Below the pieces are notes generated by a model. That model had not been told where the DNA came from. It ran no database searches and saw only the letters and a list, made by a program, of their open reading frames with translations. From positions 114,197,280 to 114,261,279 of the forward strand of contig OZ021721.1 in assembly GCA_963978545.1 (NCBI GenBank): a stretch of 64,000 nucleotides of DNA. The letters are read 5' to 3'. Each line of letters opens with the position of its first letter. Position 1 is the stretch's first letter. A program made the translations under genes and the position numbers. This document shows positions 1 to 12,997 of the stretch, piece by piece. The DNA comes from Linyphia triangularis. Its lineage: Eukaryota; Arthropoda; Arachnida; Araneae; Linyphiidae.

Positions 1-1559
1 ATTTGTGCTGTAATATATTCTTTAAATTACTGTAAGGAGCTATAAAAGTAATTTAATCAACTTTAATGCTGATATTAAGTTATATTGAATATCAATTAAG
101 TCGTTTTTCTTAATTTTAATACAGAGATGTGTAAAGGAGATAACTTGATTAAATAGAGAATGTATGAACTAGACATAAAAAACCTATATTCTTATATAGT
201 AACCTAGAAATAAAAATGACATAAAAATAAAATCCCATTCTAATTGATGACGGAGAGAAGTAATGTTAAATATGGAATTTAGCTTAATAATAGCATTCAT
301 TTTCTTTGAAAATTCATTGAAAGGGTGAAATACGAAAATCCTTTTTTCCGGTGAAACATCTTACTGTTCTCTCATGATGAAACTACTTTTAATTTCTCTT
401 TAGACGTTACTGTTTCAATTTTTCTAGTATTTCAAAACTGAGAAGTTTTTCGGTTTGACTTTCATTGTCTTGCTCTTCGATATTTTTAATAGGATTCGTA
501 AGACAGAGTCTTAAAAATGCTACTAGTACATGTACGAGGATGGAAAAATATTACAATTGAATTAAACTTTTATGCAGTTCTTATGCCATTTAGATGATGC
601 TATTAGTATATTTATTTGATATTTATAATTATGAAGTATGCTAAAAGTATAACAAATCGGGAATAAATAAAATAGTTTTATCTAACAAATTTTTCTAATT
701 AATATGTACTTAATTTTTAAAATTAACTGGGAATTGTTACAAAATGAACAATAATTGAAAAATAAGCTATCTGAAAATAAAGGTTTATTGCAGTATTCAT
801 TTGGGGAATGCTGGTTATTTAGATGTATACCTACAGATAACTTTCTAAAATTTCTTAAAAATTAATAATTTTCTGTACTGAATTTAAAATGCTTTTGAGA
901 GGAAAAAAAGTTTTATGAAAATAAAAAACATCTATTTATCTCATGGGTTTTAATGAAATAAGATCATACAAGTAGCGGATTCGTAATTAGTAAAAAATGC
1001 GAGACAGTGGAACTTAAAGTGAGCATAGATTATTTCTTTTGCATTCATTCATTCAGTGCTCCAAAATTTTCAATTTTCGATTTGCGTGTCTGGTTTTTCA
1101 AATCACTGTCAGATTATTTGAGAATGTAATATTAATAAATGATAATTTTTCTTGAAGTAACACTGCATCAGATAAATATTAATATTTAACTTGTAACATA
1201 ATTCAAGAAAAAGTGATTTATCATTTGAATATTTTGTATGTCTTCGTAATATAATTGTAACCCAAATACGTGTTAAGCATTCATACCCATTGTCACCATT
1301 TTGTGACACGAAAGGGTAAACAAAAATATACCGCTCTGGAACCTTCCCAGAAAAAAAAATCATGGGAGAATGCCAAGAGGATAAAAAATTCACATTTTCA
1401 AAACTCTTCACACTTATAATAAAAATGAAAAAAATTATAAGAAATATCCTGGCATGGTTATTATTCCATGCAAAAACGAAACGTGATCGAAAATGTCACG
1501 TAAGATGTTGCCATCACCAAGAATTCTCACGCAATATTTTTGTTGTGGCTATTCATTGC
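1..1559. other. AT-rich sequence, nothing recognised
   Basis: No credible exon, RNA gene or element end was seen. ORFs of 60-100 codons occur on both strands but have low-complexity composition and no splice context, so they are treated as chance ORFs. Confidence 0.5.
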
Positions 1560-1840
1560 TTTTCACTATAGTCATGCATCCTGTCAGCCTGCTTAGGAAT
1601 TTTCGTTCACTTCTATGCTTCCTGGAAATATTTATTATATATATATTTATTAGGATTCACACAGGGTATTTCATAAGATTCGGATTTTCAAAATAACCCA
1701 AACTTCAGGGATTGCGAAAAGCTATTTGAAATATGCCCTTAGACAACGTTTATATAATTTTCTCTTGAAAAACAAAATATATCCTTCCTCTCAGCCAGTT
1801 TAAGAATTTCTGTTCACTTCTATGCTTATTGGAAGTATTA

Positions 1841-3714
1841 TCTCTCTATATATAAGGCAAAGCCCTCACTCACTCACTCACTCATTCATTCACTCACTCA
1901 CTCATCACTAATTCTCCCACTTCCCACATAGTCACAACTCTGAAAATCGGCACAAATATCAACAATGGTAAAAATAGGAAAAGTAAGCTATTCCGATCTC
2001 GATTAACCAACTTTAATGGGGTCGAAAAGGGGTTAAACGTTCCAAACGAGGGACATTCGAATGTCCCACTTCCGACATGGCCACAATTTTGAAAATTGGC
2101 ACAAATACCAACAATGGTAAACATAGAAAAAACATGCTAATTTCGATCTCGATTAACCTACTTTATGGGGTCAAAAAGGGGTTAAATGTTCCAAACGAGG
2201 GATATTCGAATGTCCTACTTCCCATATTGTCACAACTCTTCAAACTTGTGCGAATATCAATAAAGACAAACGTAGAAAAAGTAAGCTATTCAGATCTCGG
2301 TTAACCCACTTTATAGGGTGGAAAAGGGGTTAAACGTTCCAAACGAGGAATATTCGAATGTCCCACTTCCGGCATGATCACAATTTTGAAAATTGGTACA
2401 AATACCAACAATGGTAAACATAGAAAAAGCATGCTATTCCGATAATGATTAACCCACTTTAAGGGGTGGAAAAGGGGTTAAACGTTTCAAACTCGAATAT
2501 CCCACTTCCAATATAGTCACAACTACGAAAACTGGTGCGAATATCAATAAAGACAAACGTAGAAAAAGTAAGTTATTCCGATCTTGATTAACCCACTTTA
2601 AGGGGTGGAAAAGGGGTTAAACGTTCCAAACGAGGGATATTCGAATGCACCACTTCCCATATGGTCACAACCCCAAAAATTGGTTCACATATCAACAAAG
2701 ACAAACAAAGAAAAATTAAGCTATTCCGAGCTTGATTAACCCACTTTAAGGGATGGAAAAGGGGTTAAACGTTCCAAACTCGAATATCCCACGCCCGATA
2801 TAGTCACAATTCTGAAAATTGGTGCAAATGTCAACTAAGATAAACATAGAATAAACAAGCTATTCCGATCTCGGTTAATCCACGTTTAGGGGTCGAAAAT
2901 GGGTTATACATTCCAAACGAGGGATATTTGAATGTTCTACTTCCCATTTCGTCACAACTCTGAAAATTGGTATGAATGTCAATCAAGATAAACATAGAAA
3001 AGTAAGCCATTCCGATCTCGATTAACCCACTTGAGGGTTGGAAAAGGCGTTAAACGTTCCAAACGAGGGATATTCGAATGTCTCACTTCCCATTTGGTCA
3101 CAACTTTGAAAATTAGTACAAATGTCAAAAAAGATAAACATAGAAAAAGTAAGCTATTCCGTTCTCTATTAACCAACTTTAAGGAGTCGAAAAGGGGTTA
3201 AATGTTCCAAACGAGGAATATCCGAATGTTCCTCTTCCAATGTAGTCATAATTATGATATTTGGTGCAAATCTTAAAAGGGCAAATGTAAAAAAAAAAAA
3301 AGTTATTCCAATATCGATTAATGAATTTTTAAGGGATGAAAAGTCGAAGCAATATTGAAACTATACGAGAATTATCTTCATGTCTCATTTCCAATACAGC
3401 TACTACTTTGAAATTTAGAACTAAAAGCTAACATAAACACAATAAACTATTGCAATCACGATTACGTAATTAAAAAGAGTCTGAAGGGAGTTAAACGTCC
3501 TAAACGAGGGATATTCAAATGTCTCTTTCCAATATACTATTCACAATTATAAATTTTGTTAAAAATGTCAACAAAGTAAAGTTCCTATTTTGATAAATCA
3601 ATTTGGCGGGATCGAAATGGGAGCAAACGTCTGAAGTGTAAAATACATGAATGTCTTTTGATCGCTAAAATGCTAATGGTAAAATTTCGTAGCGCAGCAC
3701 AGATATTCAGCTAG
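1841..3714 (+). mobile_element. Non-autonomous Helitron with internal minisatellite
   Basis: The element starts TCTCTCTATATATAAGGC and ends CAGATATTCAGCTAG, giving the Helitron signature 5'-TC ... CTAG-3'. It sits between host A (1840) and T (3715) with no target duplication. The paralogous repeat at 3951-3970 reads through the same site uninterrupted (GCATTATCGTATAT), which fixes both ends to the base. The 3' hairpin expected about 10 nt before CTAG is weak (GTAGCGCAGCAC), suggesting decay. A CACT/CATT microsatellite lies at 1866-1904. No Rep/helicase coding sequence is present, so any mobility would have depended on another copy. Confidence 0.8.
1914..3650 (+). repeat. ~145-bp minisatellite inside the Helitron
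   Basis: Roughly twelve units each carry CCCACTTCCCATAT, GTCACAACTCTGAAAAT, AAGCTATTCCGATC, TTAACCCACTTTAAGGGG and GTTAAACGTTCCAAACGAG. Divergence increases towards the 3' side, after about 3240. Several short ORFs here are repeat read-through. Confidence 0.8.
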
Positions 3715-4345
3715 TCGTATATATATATATATCAAAGTATATTTTCAATTAATCGACTGGGTTGTTCCTAAGGTACATGGCGTCTAATATTTATAGATTG
3801 TATTTCAGAAATGACTGAAGCTTCATAGATAGCGAATAGTTATTTGAAATATATTTTAAAACAATGTTTAAGTAATTTTCTTTTGAAAAACAAAATATAC
3901 CATATATCTCAGCCTGCTAAGGAATTTCTGTTAACATCTATGCTTATTGGAAGCATTATCGTATATATCAAAGTATATTTTCAATGAGTCGGAGAGGTGG
4001 TTCATAAGGTACGTGATGTCTAAATTTTATAGATTGAATTTCAGAAATGACCGAAGTTTCATAGATTGCGAACAGCTATTGGAAATATCTCCTTAAACAA
4101 ACTTTTTTTGTTTTTTTCTCTTGTAAAACAAAATGCACCGTAATTTTCAGCTTTCTTAGGAATTTACGTTCGCTTCTATGCTTCCTGAAAATATTTTTGT
4201 ATTTATCAATTTATATTTTTAAGAATTCGTATGGAATAGTTCATAAGGAAACGATGTCTAATACTTATAGATTCGTGTTTCGGAAGCTTTTGATTTGCAA
4301 AAATCTATTAAAAAATATTTGTAGGTAACGCTTATGTAATTTTCT

Positions 4346-5343
4346 CATGTAAAAAATTAAAAAATTTATATCAAAACTTTTTTGAGTTTTTAAGTAGTCA
4401 ATGTATTAGGTAGATCTCATAGAGATAATGTAAGATCTGCTGGAAATGTTGAAAAATATAATTAGAAATATTTTTTTTTGTCTTGGTTTAAGAGAGCGAG
4501 ATATATTTGAATATGAAGCAAATTTGATCAGTTTTAAATTCTACTCACTGGCACTGTTGTTACATTGGCAAACGGGTGAGTGATCATGTTTTATTCAAAA
4601 AACTGACAACAGCTGGCAATAGGTTTTTCCAACATTTCTCATCATAAATGTATTACTATGCATTGAGTTCAGTTTTGTGACGCGAAAATTAAAAACTGAA
4701 TTTTGTTTGTTCGTGAGTTCAAATCAAGTAAATTAAACACTATTAACACTATATTATTAAAATTAACCGAATTACAACGATTTTTTTAATTGAGTGTTCG
4801 ATATCCTAAATTACTTTAAATTGAAATAAATAAAGTTAAAAAATTTGGTCAGCACCCCTTGTTTCCCTCATCAGATAGGACCTTCTCGTAATCATGTTTT
4901 TGAATCGTATTGCCTTTCATTTTAAAGATTCTTTTATTTATAATATTGATTACTTTGTGTTAATGTAATTTGACAGTATGAACTATTTATTAATTGATAT
5001 ATTCTTCTCCATTTCAATATATATTCTTTCCATATGAATATAAAATTCTGTATCTTTACAAAAAATTACTCACGAAAATCTCATTATATTTACTTATTTT
5101 GAGAATTTTCTCAATTTATACTGATGTTTAATCTCTGATTGTAAAAGAAATAAACTCCGAAACAATCTTTTGTGATAGCTTGTATAAGAAAATTAGTATA
5201 TCCCTGCAATTGCGTATTTCTTTTATCCAAATTTATCATTAATTATATTGTTCTCTATAAATGTTTAAACCACCTAAGACATTTACCATTCTTTCAAAGT
5301 ATTTTGCAAATTACTTTGTTAATCTACTTGATAAAATATTATT
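4346..5343. other. AT-rich sequence, nothing recognised
   Basis: No element termini, RNA gene or exon could be supported. Composition is AT-rich with short homopolymer runs. Confidence 0.5.
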
Positions 5344-5347
5344 TTAA

Positions 5348-6070
5348 GGGCTCTGTCTACTTTGAATGCATGAAAAAAAACCCGTTATTTTTATTAATTT
5401 TTTTTAAAGAATACTGTTATGCTTATTGATATAAAACTTGTTAGGCTGAACAAAAACATTAATAAATTTAAAAAAAAAAAAGTATTGATTTTAACCACTT
5501 TTTTAGTGTGAAAATGCCAGGTAAACAGGATTCCTCAAAAAGTAGGTAGGTGTGCGCTTGTTGAAAAAAATCTCAGAAACTACTGAATCGATCCTTATGA
5601 AATTTTAACCACATATTCTGTACACTTATCGCTATATCTCGTACCAGAATAATTGCAAAATTTAAATTTTTACTTTTTTGGGGAGGGGGGGGGGGGGCAA
5701 AAAACATGCAAAAAACCCCATCTTTAAATTTTTTTTGTCCGCCATTTTGTTATTTTTGCATATAAATTAATATTGGAGGTACGGGATATAGCCACTGTCA
5801 CACTAAAACTAAAATCATTCAATTTTCTAGTTTCAGATGGGCCGTTGTTCAGATTTTTTCAACAGTGCACACCTACCTATTTTTTGAGGACTCCTATTTA
5901 CCTGCCATTTTCACACTAAAAAAGTGGTTAAAATCAATAATTTTTTTGTTGTAATTTGTGAATGTTTTTGTTAAGCCTTACAAGTTTTATATCAATAAAC
6001 ATATATGTATTCTTAAAAAAAATTAATAAAAATAGCCTTTTTGTTCATGCATCCAAAGTAGACAGAGTCC
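5348..6070. mobile_element. TTAA-flanked palindromic MITE, family 1
   Basis: The ends are GGGCTCTGTCTACTTTG and its inverted counterpart ending GTAGACAGAGTCC. They are flanked on both sides by TTAA (5344-5347 and 6071-6074), the target duplication typical of piggyBac-type transposons. The two halves are long inverted repeats: the motif around GTGTGAAAATGCCAGGTAAA recurs reverse-complemented in the right arm. The centre holds a G run at about 5681-5697. No transposase is encoded. A truncated relative lies at 41365-42046. Confidence 0.8.
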
Positions 6071-6074
6071 TTAA

Positions 6075-7008
6075 TGTATTTTGTTAATATGTATTTGCTT
6101 TGTCAACACATATAATTCCACCAGTTTAAATTAAATGTTTAGTTTAAATTCAAATCAATTAACAGTTTCAATTTCTGTTATAACAAACAAATTTTTCAAT
6201 GTGTTCAATCACCTCGTAGGAATCCTGGGCTTTCTAATATATATATTCCTACGGCATTTGAGTTTTCCTTATTACTTTCTTTACGTGCAACTACAAATGC
6301 ATATAAGTACTCCTTTTGTTAATAAGTCCTTTTAAAGCCATCTTAGTTAAAATGACAACATTTATGTGCATTTTATGACCATTCTTAAATGTCTAAAACT
6401 TAAGATTAGCTGGTCAGATGCCATTAAATGTTAAAGATCACGGAAACACTAAACCTATTCCGAGAAGTTGTTAATTAAGGTATTTGTATCGTGTAAAAAG
6501 CAAACAGTGTATAAAAAATTACATATAATTTAATTACCATGTCTCCATTAAAAAAAAAAAAAAATATTGCATAATAATGAGTGGAAATTCAGGTAAAAAT
6601 GTGTGTTTCAGTGTTTATTTATGAATGTTTTTAAGATCAAAATATTTTTTATTTTTTCATGGATAATTATAAACAATATCGTGGTCATCAAATTCGATGA
6701 ATCAAAATTGTTAGTTTGAATCACATGGATGTAACTAAATGTTTTGTTGAAACAAACATGTTTCAGAGAATATATTATTAAAAACTTCGGAACATTAACT
6801 GCAAGAAAGCCAACAACTAACTGAAGTGTACGAAATACTAGCTGCTTGGCCCAGCGTTATCCGACATACTTGGGATAGCATACATGACCAATAGTGTTTG
6901 TATTTAATAGGCACAATAACGTAATACTTTTGCTTCAATTGCAAATCGGCATTCATTATTCTTTTCCCTCCAAATTCGATTTCCTTCCTTTTTCTAAAAA
7001 AAGACACC
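6075..7008. other. AT-rich sequence, nothing recognised
   Basis: No supported feature. The minus-strand ORF reaching into this stretch consists mainly of poly-leucine from the neighbouring AAT microsatellite. Confidence 0.5.
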
Positions 7009-7054
<46 letters not shown>

Positions 7055-7082
7055 TTAATAATAATAATAATGATGATGATAA
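7009..7082 (+). repeat. (AAT)n microsatellite
   Basis: About 20 AAT units with one ATT interruption, followed by a few GAT units. On the minus strand it reads as a poly-leucine ORF, which is not a gene. Confidence 0.95.
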
Positions 7083-8184
7083 TGATACTTTAAAAATGAG
7101 TTTAAATAATTCATAAAATTTCCCAGAGTTTATAAGTAATATTTTAAAAATATTCATCAGTTTTCAAACTAATTCTTATAACATATTTAAAAACAATCAA
7201 AGCAATTTAAATATTATATATTTTTTTTGCCATTGCCATTTCCTTATAAAACACAAATCGTATAAAATGAATAGTGTCGCCATCTACTAAACATGAAATC
7301 AACTTTTAGGATTGTTAAAAAAAATTCTTTAAATGGATTTTATATGTTGATGAGTCCATTGATATTGCCTATAAATGTAGCTAAAAGATCATATCTAAGT
7401 TCACGCTATGAAATTAAAACCTCCAAATAGACTTTTCTATGCATATTTTTTGTTCCTTTTTACTATCTAGATATACAAATTTACTAGGCAGTCATGGGTG
7501 CCGGCAGAAATATTTGCAAGGGAGTGAAACGTGCAAAACTGGTAGATTATTATTCAAAACATTAATTTTTTTCAGAACTATTTGTTTCGTTTATCTAGTG
7601 AAATGTTAATTAAAATTTATTAATTAATTTTCTTATTTTCTCTTTGAAAATAATGTGAAAAAATTCACAAGGTATTTATTTTTGAAATTCTCTCCTCTAT
7701 GTATATTTTATTTGGTACATTCGAGAGACAGTGGTTTTGAATGGTGGAACCAGAAAACAGAAAAATACAAAAGAAAAGGGGGGGGGGGGGGAGAGACATT
7801 TTATCACTTTTTAGTTCAAAATGACTTAAAATAATTTTTTTAGAATTTACTAAGAAATCGACTTATATTTTTAAGAAATGGGAACGAATCCTTATTAAAT
7901 TTCTATTAAAGATTAGAGAAGCGCTGAAAATAATGGTTTAGTTCCTAAAGATGAAGAAGGGGATCATGGGTTCTTTCTGGATATCAAAGCCTGGGTAAAA
8001 AAAATTTGACGGAGAAAAAAAAATGTGTAATTGACGCGAGTGAGCGAAGAATATGGTTTTAATCTTTATGCTACAGAAAGGTGACACCCAAAATTAAACG
8101 ATAGATTGTAATTTTTAATTTCTTTTTATGTTCAATACGTGTTTAAATTTGCGTTAAAATGATAACGATATTACAGAAGAGCAA
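7083..8184. other. AT-rich sequence with a poly-G run
   Basis: Contains an A/G junction with a run of 14 G residues near 7778-7791. The stretch 7490-8090 has a somewhat higher GC content and could be an old transposon remnant, but no protein or terminus was recognised. Confidence 0.4.
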
Positions 8185-8255
8185 GCATCAGTGGTTCAGT
8201 GGTAGAATGCTCGCCTGCCACGCGGGCGGCCCGGGTTCGATTCCCGGCTGATGCA
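8185..8255 (+). tRNA. tRNA-Gly (GCC)
   Basis: A complete 71-nt cloverleaf. The acceptor stem GCATCAG pairs with CTGATGC, followed by discriminator A. The D arm is GTTCAGTGGTAGAAT, the anticodon loop contains TGCCACG (anticodon GCC), and the T arm is CCGGGTTCGATTCCCGG. Internal A and B boxes (TGGTTCAGTGG, GGTTCGATTCC) are intact and there is no intron. The sequence is close to the usual metazoan tRNA-Gly(GCC), so this looks functional rather than a SINE head. Confidence 0.97.
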
Positions 8256-8261
8256 AGAAGC

Positions 8262-8270
8262 TTTTTTTTT
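8262..8270 (+). terminator. RNA polymerase III terminator of tRNA-Gly
   Basis: A run of nine T residues begins seven bases after the discriminator base, as expected for Pol III termination. Confidence 0.9.
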
Positions 8271-9309
8271 ATTGAAATCGATGCATTTTTACACTCCTTT
8301 TATAAGAATACAGATATGCATTTCAGAACAGTCAATCAACAATGTCAGAATTTTTCCCCTTCAAAACAGAACTGTACAATTTTAATCATGGGAAAGTCAT
8401 CCTTAAATTTTTTTATCGATGTTTGCTAAATTTAAAGAGGGTTCTAAATTACGTGCTTATTTTATTTATTTTTGTATGTGATCCAGAAATTTCATTTGAA
8501 ACAATCAATAAATATTTCAGAAGTTTGAGTACAAAAACAAAATTCGTCTTTAAAAAAAATAGCAAAATTTACCTTGTTTTGTGCAAGCAATTACCAATAA
8601 TAGTCAGTCACTTATAATAATAGTGCGACGCTTACTACTAATAATGTAACAGTGTGAGATAAATATGTTTTTCGCAAGTGGGATAATATTTTGTATTTTA
8701 ATTTTGGGACAAAAACTAACCTTAAAATAATAAATATAACATTGTGCTTTGTGTATGTTAAAAAAATCCTTTCGATAATGTGTAATGCTCTAAGTAAATT
8801 TTGAAAGTGACAAACCAATTTAAAAGTTTATAAATGTCACCTTAATTTGTGCAAAAAGCTTACTATTACTTCCTAAGAACATTTCGTGGTTTGTTTTCCA
8901 TATTTGTATCAAATATGCGCATGGTATTACGGTGATTTTATTAATGCATGATTTGAAAAAACTATATGGTTACTCAAAACTAAAAAAATTTAACAATTTA
9001 TTTAATTAATCTTCGTGACTTTTTCTCATACTATATAACACTTATCCTTTGAATAATAAAGTTCGTAATTTTCTAATAGCTCTAAGTATATTTATAATTC
9101 GCATGTATATTTTCAAGTTGTTAAATTTCGGTTTTTTATTAAATTTTCTCCATTATGTTTTTATTAAATAAAAGTATAATTTGTTAAATTATATCTTTCA
9201 TTACTACTTGTCAAGGTTAAAAATAAATAAATGTACTATTTTTCCGTTTTAATGAGAGGAAGGAAGGCACATTACGTGGTTTCCTGTGAAAGATCTGACT
9301 TACAAAACA
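8271..9309. other. AT-rich sequence, nothing recognised
   Basis: No supported exon, RNA gene or element terminus. Confidence 0.5.
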
Positions 9310-10560
9310 TTCGGAATTGTAACCTTTCAAAATGAAAGTATTACTTTCATATCACACGTGAGATTATTTCATAGTCCATAGAACAAAAATGATTTGCTCT
9401 GCATTACAAAGTGACTGTGTAAGTTCATTCAAATTTCTTTTGCATAACTTTCGTTATGACATTATTTTTTAAATTAACTGGCATATATAATGTCAAGAGT
9501 GCGCTTGAAAACTGCATTGTATTTTAAAAACTTTAAAATTAATTTTGATAAATTTTGAGAAATTTAAAAGGTTATGTGACTACAGAGAACAGAACAAAAG
9601 TTTATAGATCGTGCTGTATAGTCTGGAACAGGTCCTGGATATAAAAATGATTTTCTCGGTATTGTAAATTGACTGAGTAAGTTAATTATAATTTCTTTTG
9701 CTTAGTTTTTATTATCACTTTGCTTTAAAAATTAATTGAAATAGATGAAGTCAAGTGTGCGCTTGAAAAACGTCTCGTATTTCCAAAACTCTTTTAACTG
9801 ATTTTAATGAATTTTAAAAAATCTAAAAGGTTGTACAAATACAGTGGTCAATACAAAAGTTAATTAATCTTTATTTATAGACTGGAACCAACCCTGGGTA
9901 CAAAAATTATTTTTTTCGAATTTCAAAGTGACTATGTAATAGTTCATTTGACTGAGTAAGTTCATTATAATTTCTTTTGCATAGCTTTTATTATCACGTT
10001 ACTTTCGTTACTTTAAACAATAATTGGAATTGATGAAGTCAAGTGTGCTCTTGAAAAACGTCTCGTAATTCCAAAACTCTTTTAACTGATTTTAATGAAT
10101 CTTAAAAAATCCAAAAGATTTTACAAACACAGTGTTCTAAACAAAAGTTAATTGATCTTTATTTATAGTCTGGAACTGGGATATAAAAATTATTTTTACG
10201 GTGTTTCGAAGTGACTATGTAAGAGTTCATTTTAATTTCTTTCGCTTAGCTTTTGTTAAATTGTAACTTATTTAATAAATAAAGTCATGTGTGTTCGTAA
10301 AAACTTCCACCTCTTTTCAAAATTATTTAAACTGATTTTAATAAAATTTAAGAATTTTAAATTATTATACGGCAAAAGTGATGTGAACAAAATAGTTTAC
10401 TAGATCAGTCTGTAATCTGGATAAAATAAAATAGATTTGTTCAGAGTTGGAAACCGACTGTGTAATTTTTTTCTATTTCTTTTGAATAAACTCTTTTGAA
10501 TAGTACGCTAATATATTCCTATAAACATCTGAAAGAAAAATTCTAAAATGTTAATGAAAC
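9310..10560 (+). repeat. Degenerate ~260-bp tandem repeat, about five units
   Basis: Units share AAGTGACTGTGTAAGTTCAT, TTTCTTTTGCATAGCTTTTA, GAAGTCAAGTGTGCGCTTGA, AACTCTTTTAACTGATTTTA and TTTATTTATAGTCTGGAAC. The two middle units, near 9660-10170, are most alike. The first and last are strongly diverged, so the array is old. Confidence 0.75.
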
Positions 10561-12322
10561 TAATTTTAAATTTATAGTTTATTGAATAATAAGTTTATCG
10601 TGATACAAACGATGTAAAAATGTAAAAAAAAAAAATCTCTTGTATAATTTAATAAATAGGTGTCTTTGTTTTCAGGTATCTTTTGTTAGCAACGTCTAAA
10701 ATATATCTAAAGACTTCGTATATTTTAATTAAATAATCATATGTGTTTAAAATAAACACATATCAAAATATTATTTGTATACTGCCTTTTGGATGAGACA
10801 ATACAGATTGAACTATTTGTGAGGAGTAGATATGATTAGTAATTTTTTCATATATTTTAATCTGGCTTGTTTCACTCAGGAGAATATATTGAGATTGCTT
10901 ATTTTTTGATTTTTTATACGGATAACATATCAATTCTACAAATTCAATTAGTTCTATAAATAGTTCAGAGATGGCGCCATGTCTTTTATAAAGTGCTTTG
11001 AATACTGATAGAAAATATTTCAAACTTTTGGGGATCTCAAAAAATTAGAGTTCATTTAAACCAAAATAAGTATTATAATTTTCTTTCACCATTTTAATTT
11101 TCACTGGTTTGAAGAGTGGTTTTTCTGGAAGGGAAGGGTTTAAATTTAAAATATCGTGTAAAATTAATCAAACACTAAAATATTATTTAAAATGTCTGGA
11201 TAATTTTATGAAAGGAACTGGTTAGTTGGTTGTGATGTGAATTTATTGAAGTATTAGAAAAATGCTGGCTTTTTTTCTTGCCTTTTAAAATAATTTTATT
11301 TAGCAGTAATATAACAAATAATAATAAAAATGGAAATGATACGCTGGAAAATATGGAAAGCTCTATAGTAGTAAAAATAAGAATAATTATGATTCGTAGA
11401 CTTTTAAGAATGAAAATAAGTTGGATAAATCGGATGTAGTCTGTATCAACTTAAAAAAAAAGTGGAAATTAAAAAGACTACATAAAATCATGCACTTGGA
11501 ACATTTGATTAATGACACCTTTAAAATACTTCTTTTAAAATACTCCCTTATAAAAAATTTAATTACTATTTATTCTACTGAGGAAAATATTCCATTTTAT
11601 CTCTACTAACATACTTTTTAATGGTTCAATTGAAATATAATTACTAGAAAAAACTTTGTATAATGACAGAGAACAAGACTTACTATATAGAGAAATATAG
11701 ATATATAGATTTATAGAATCCAAATATAGATTTATAAATATAGAATTACGAATATAGATTTTCAGAATCAAATGTTGTTCTAGTTTTCATTGGGCTTGAG
11801 GCATAAAAAATAATGTATGGTTATTCTTTTTGTTTCAAAGTACTGATTACATATCAATTCTGCAAATGTAATAACTTCAATGTATAGTTCATAGATGGCA
11901 CCACGTTTTACAAAAATTAGTAAAAGTGCTAGAAGCTTATAAATTATAGATATAGAATTTGAAATACTTGGAATTAAATTAACATTTGGTTTCAATTCTA
12001 AAATAAATATTAATTAATTGTTTGTTTCAATGTATAAATTACATATCAACACGACAATGCAATACGTTTCATAAGTAGTGCATAGATGGCGCCACGTCTT
12101 ATCATAATCAGTAGAGGTTTGTAAAGTTATAAAGAAGAAAATAGTACTTATAGAAATTAAATTGTAGGTTTCAAATAGAAAAAGATTTTACTATACAAAA
12201 AGAGCTTATGGGTGGAAATTTTTAACGGACTGAAAGCTGTCGCCAGCTCTAAAATTATGTTTTGAGAATATATTTCTTCACAATCACCGAAAGTGTCACG
12301 TTCTCTTCATAACTTTCTTTCG
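10561..12322. other. AT-rich spacer with three copies of a ~85-bp dispersed motif
   Basis: Diverged copies of a motif running from ACATATCAATTCTNCAAAT to ATAGATGGCNCCACGTC lie near 10910-11000, 11845-11920 and 12035-12115. They are not strictly tandem and may be remnants of one repeat family. Nothing else was recognised. Confidence 0.45.
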
Positions 12323-12330
12323 TTGGTAAC

Positions 12331-12989
12331 TAGAGGTCGGAAATATCGATCAAAATAAATATTGATACAATGTCGTTGCTTAGAAAAAAATATCGATACA
12401 TGATTTTTTTTTAATTTGATTTTCAATTTTACCAGAAACGAAGTTTTTCGGGGCAAATTTCTACTTTTCATGAATTTATGCCAAAATTGTTTTAATAAAT
12501 AAATTATAAAAATTGTTTTTATAAATAAATTATAATATCAATCAGAATAAATAAAATACATTTGGATGTCAATGCATAAATTCACATTTATTTTTAAAGA
12601 AAATTTTTTGAAAAGTAGTTTACCGCATATTTTGTTGATAGAGATGTTTTTAAAATTAGATGCAAATTCCAGGCACACGTTGGCAACAAAAACGGCGCTA
12701 TGTTAATGACTACTAATAAAAGATCTTATCTTTCTATTACATTATGCTTTCTTTTGGTTAGGGTGCCATTTTAACTGTCTCTCAGCCAAGTCAAAACTTT
12801 AGTTTTGAAGTTTTTGAAAAGGGAATAAGAAAATCGAAAAAAGACATGGAACTACAGAACAATCATCAAAAAACTAAAAATGTTTGAAAATATCGATATA
12901 TCGGTGACTTGTATCGATATTTTTACTATCGATATTTCTTTAAAAATATCGATAAAAATATTGTCGTATCGATACATCGCCGACTTCTA
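12331..12989. mobile_element. hAT-type MITE, TATCGATA-rich, copy 1
   Basis: Terminal inverted repeats TAGAGGTCGG and CCGACTTCTA fit the hAT consensus. The 8-bp flanks TTGGTAAC (12323-12330) and TTAGTAAC (12990-12997) match at 7 of 8 positions, as in an aged hAT duplication. Both subterminal regions carry clusters of ATATCGAT/TATCGATA. The interior has no transposase. Copy 2 at 30506-31031 has a perfect duplication and confirms the boundaries. Confidence 0.85.
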
Positions 12990-12997
12990 TTAGTAAC

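Larger units (their letters stand above)
1560..4345 (+). repeat. Degenerate ~240-bp tandem repeat split by a Helitron
   Basis: About four diverged units share an order of motifs: AGCCTGCTNAGGAATTT, CACTTCTATGCTTATTGG, an AT-rich stretch with CAAAGTATATTTTCAAT, then GTTCATAAGGTACNTG and TTTATAGATTG. Units run at about 1585-1795, 1797-3900 (interrupted by the Helitron at 1841-3714), 3905-4145 and 4150-4345. The third unit preserves the uninterrupted form of the Helitron target at 3958/3959. Confidence 0.7.
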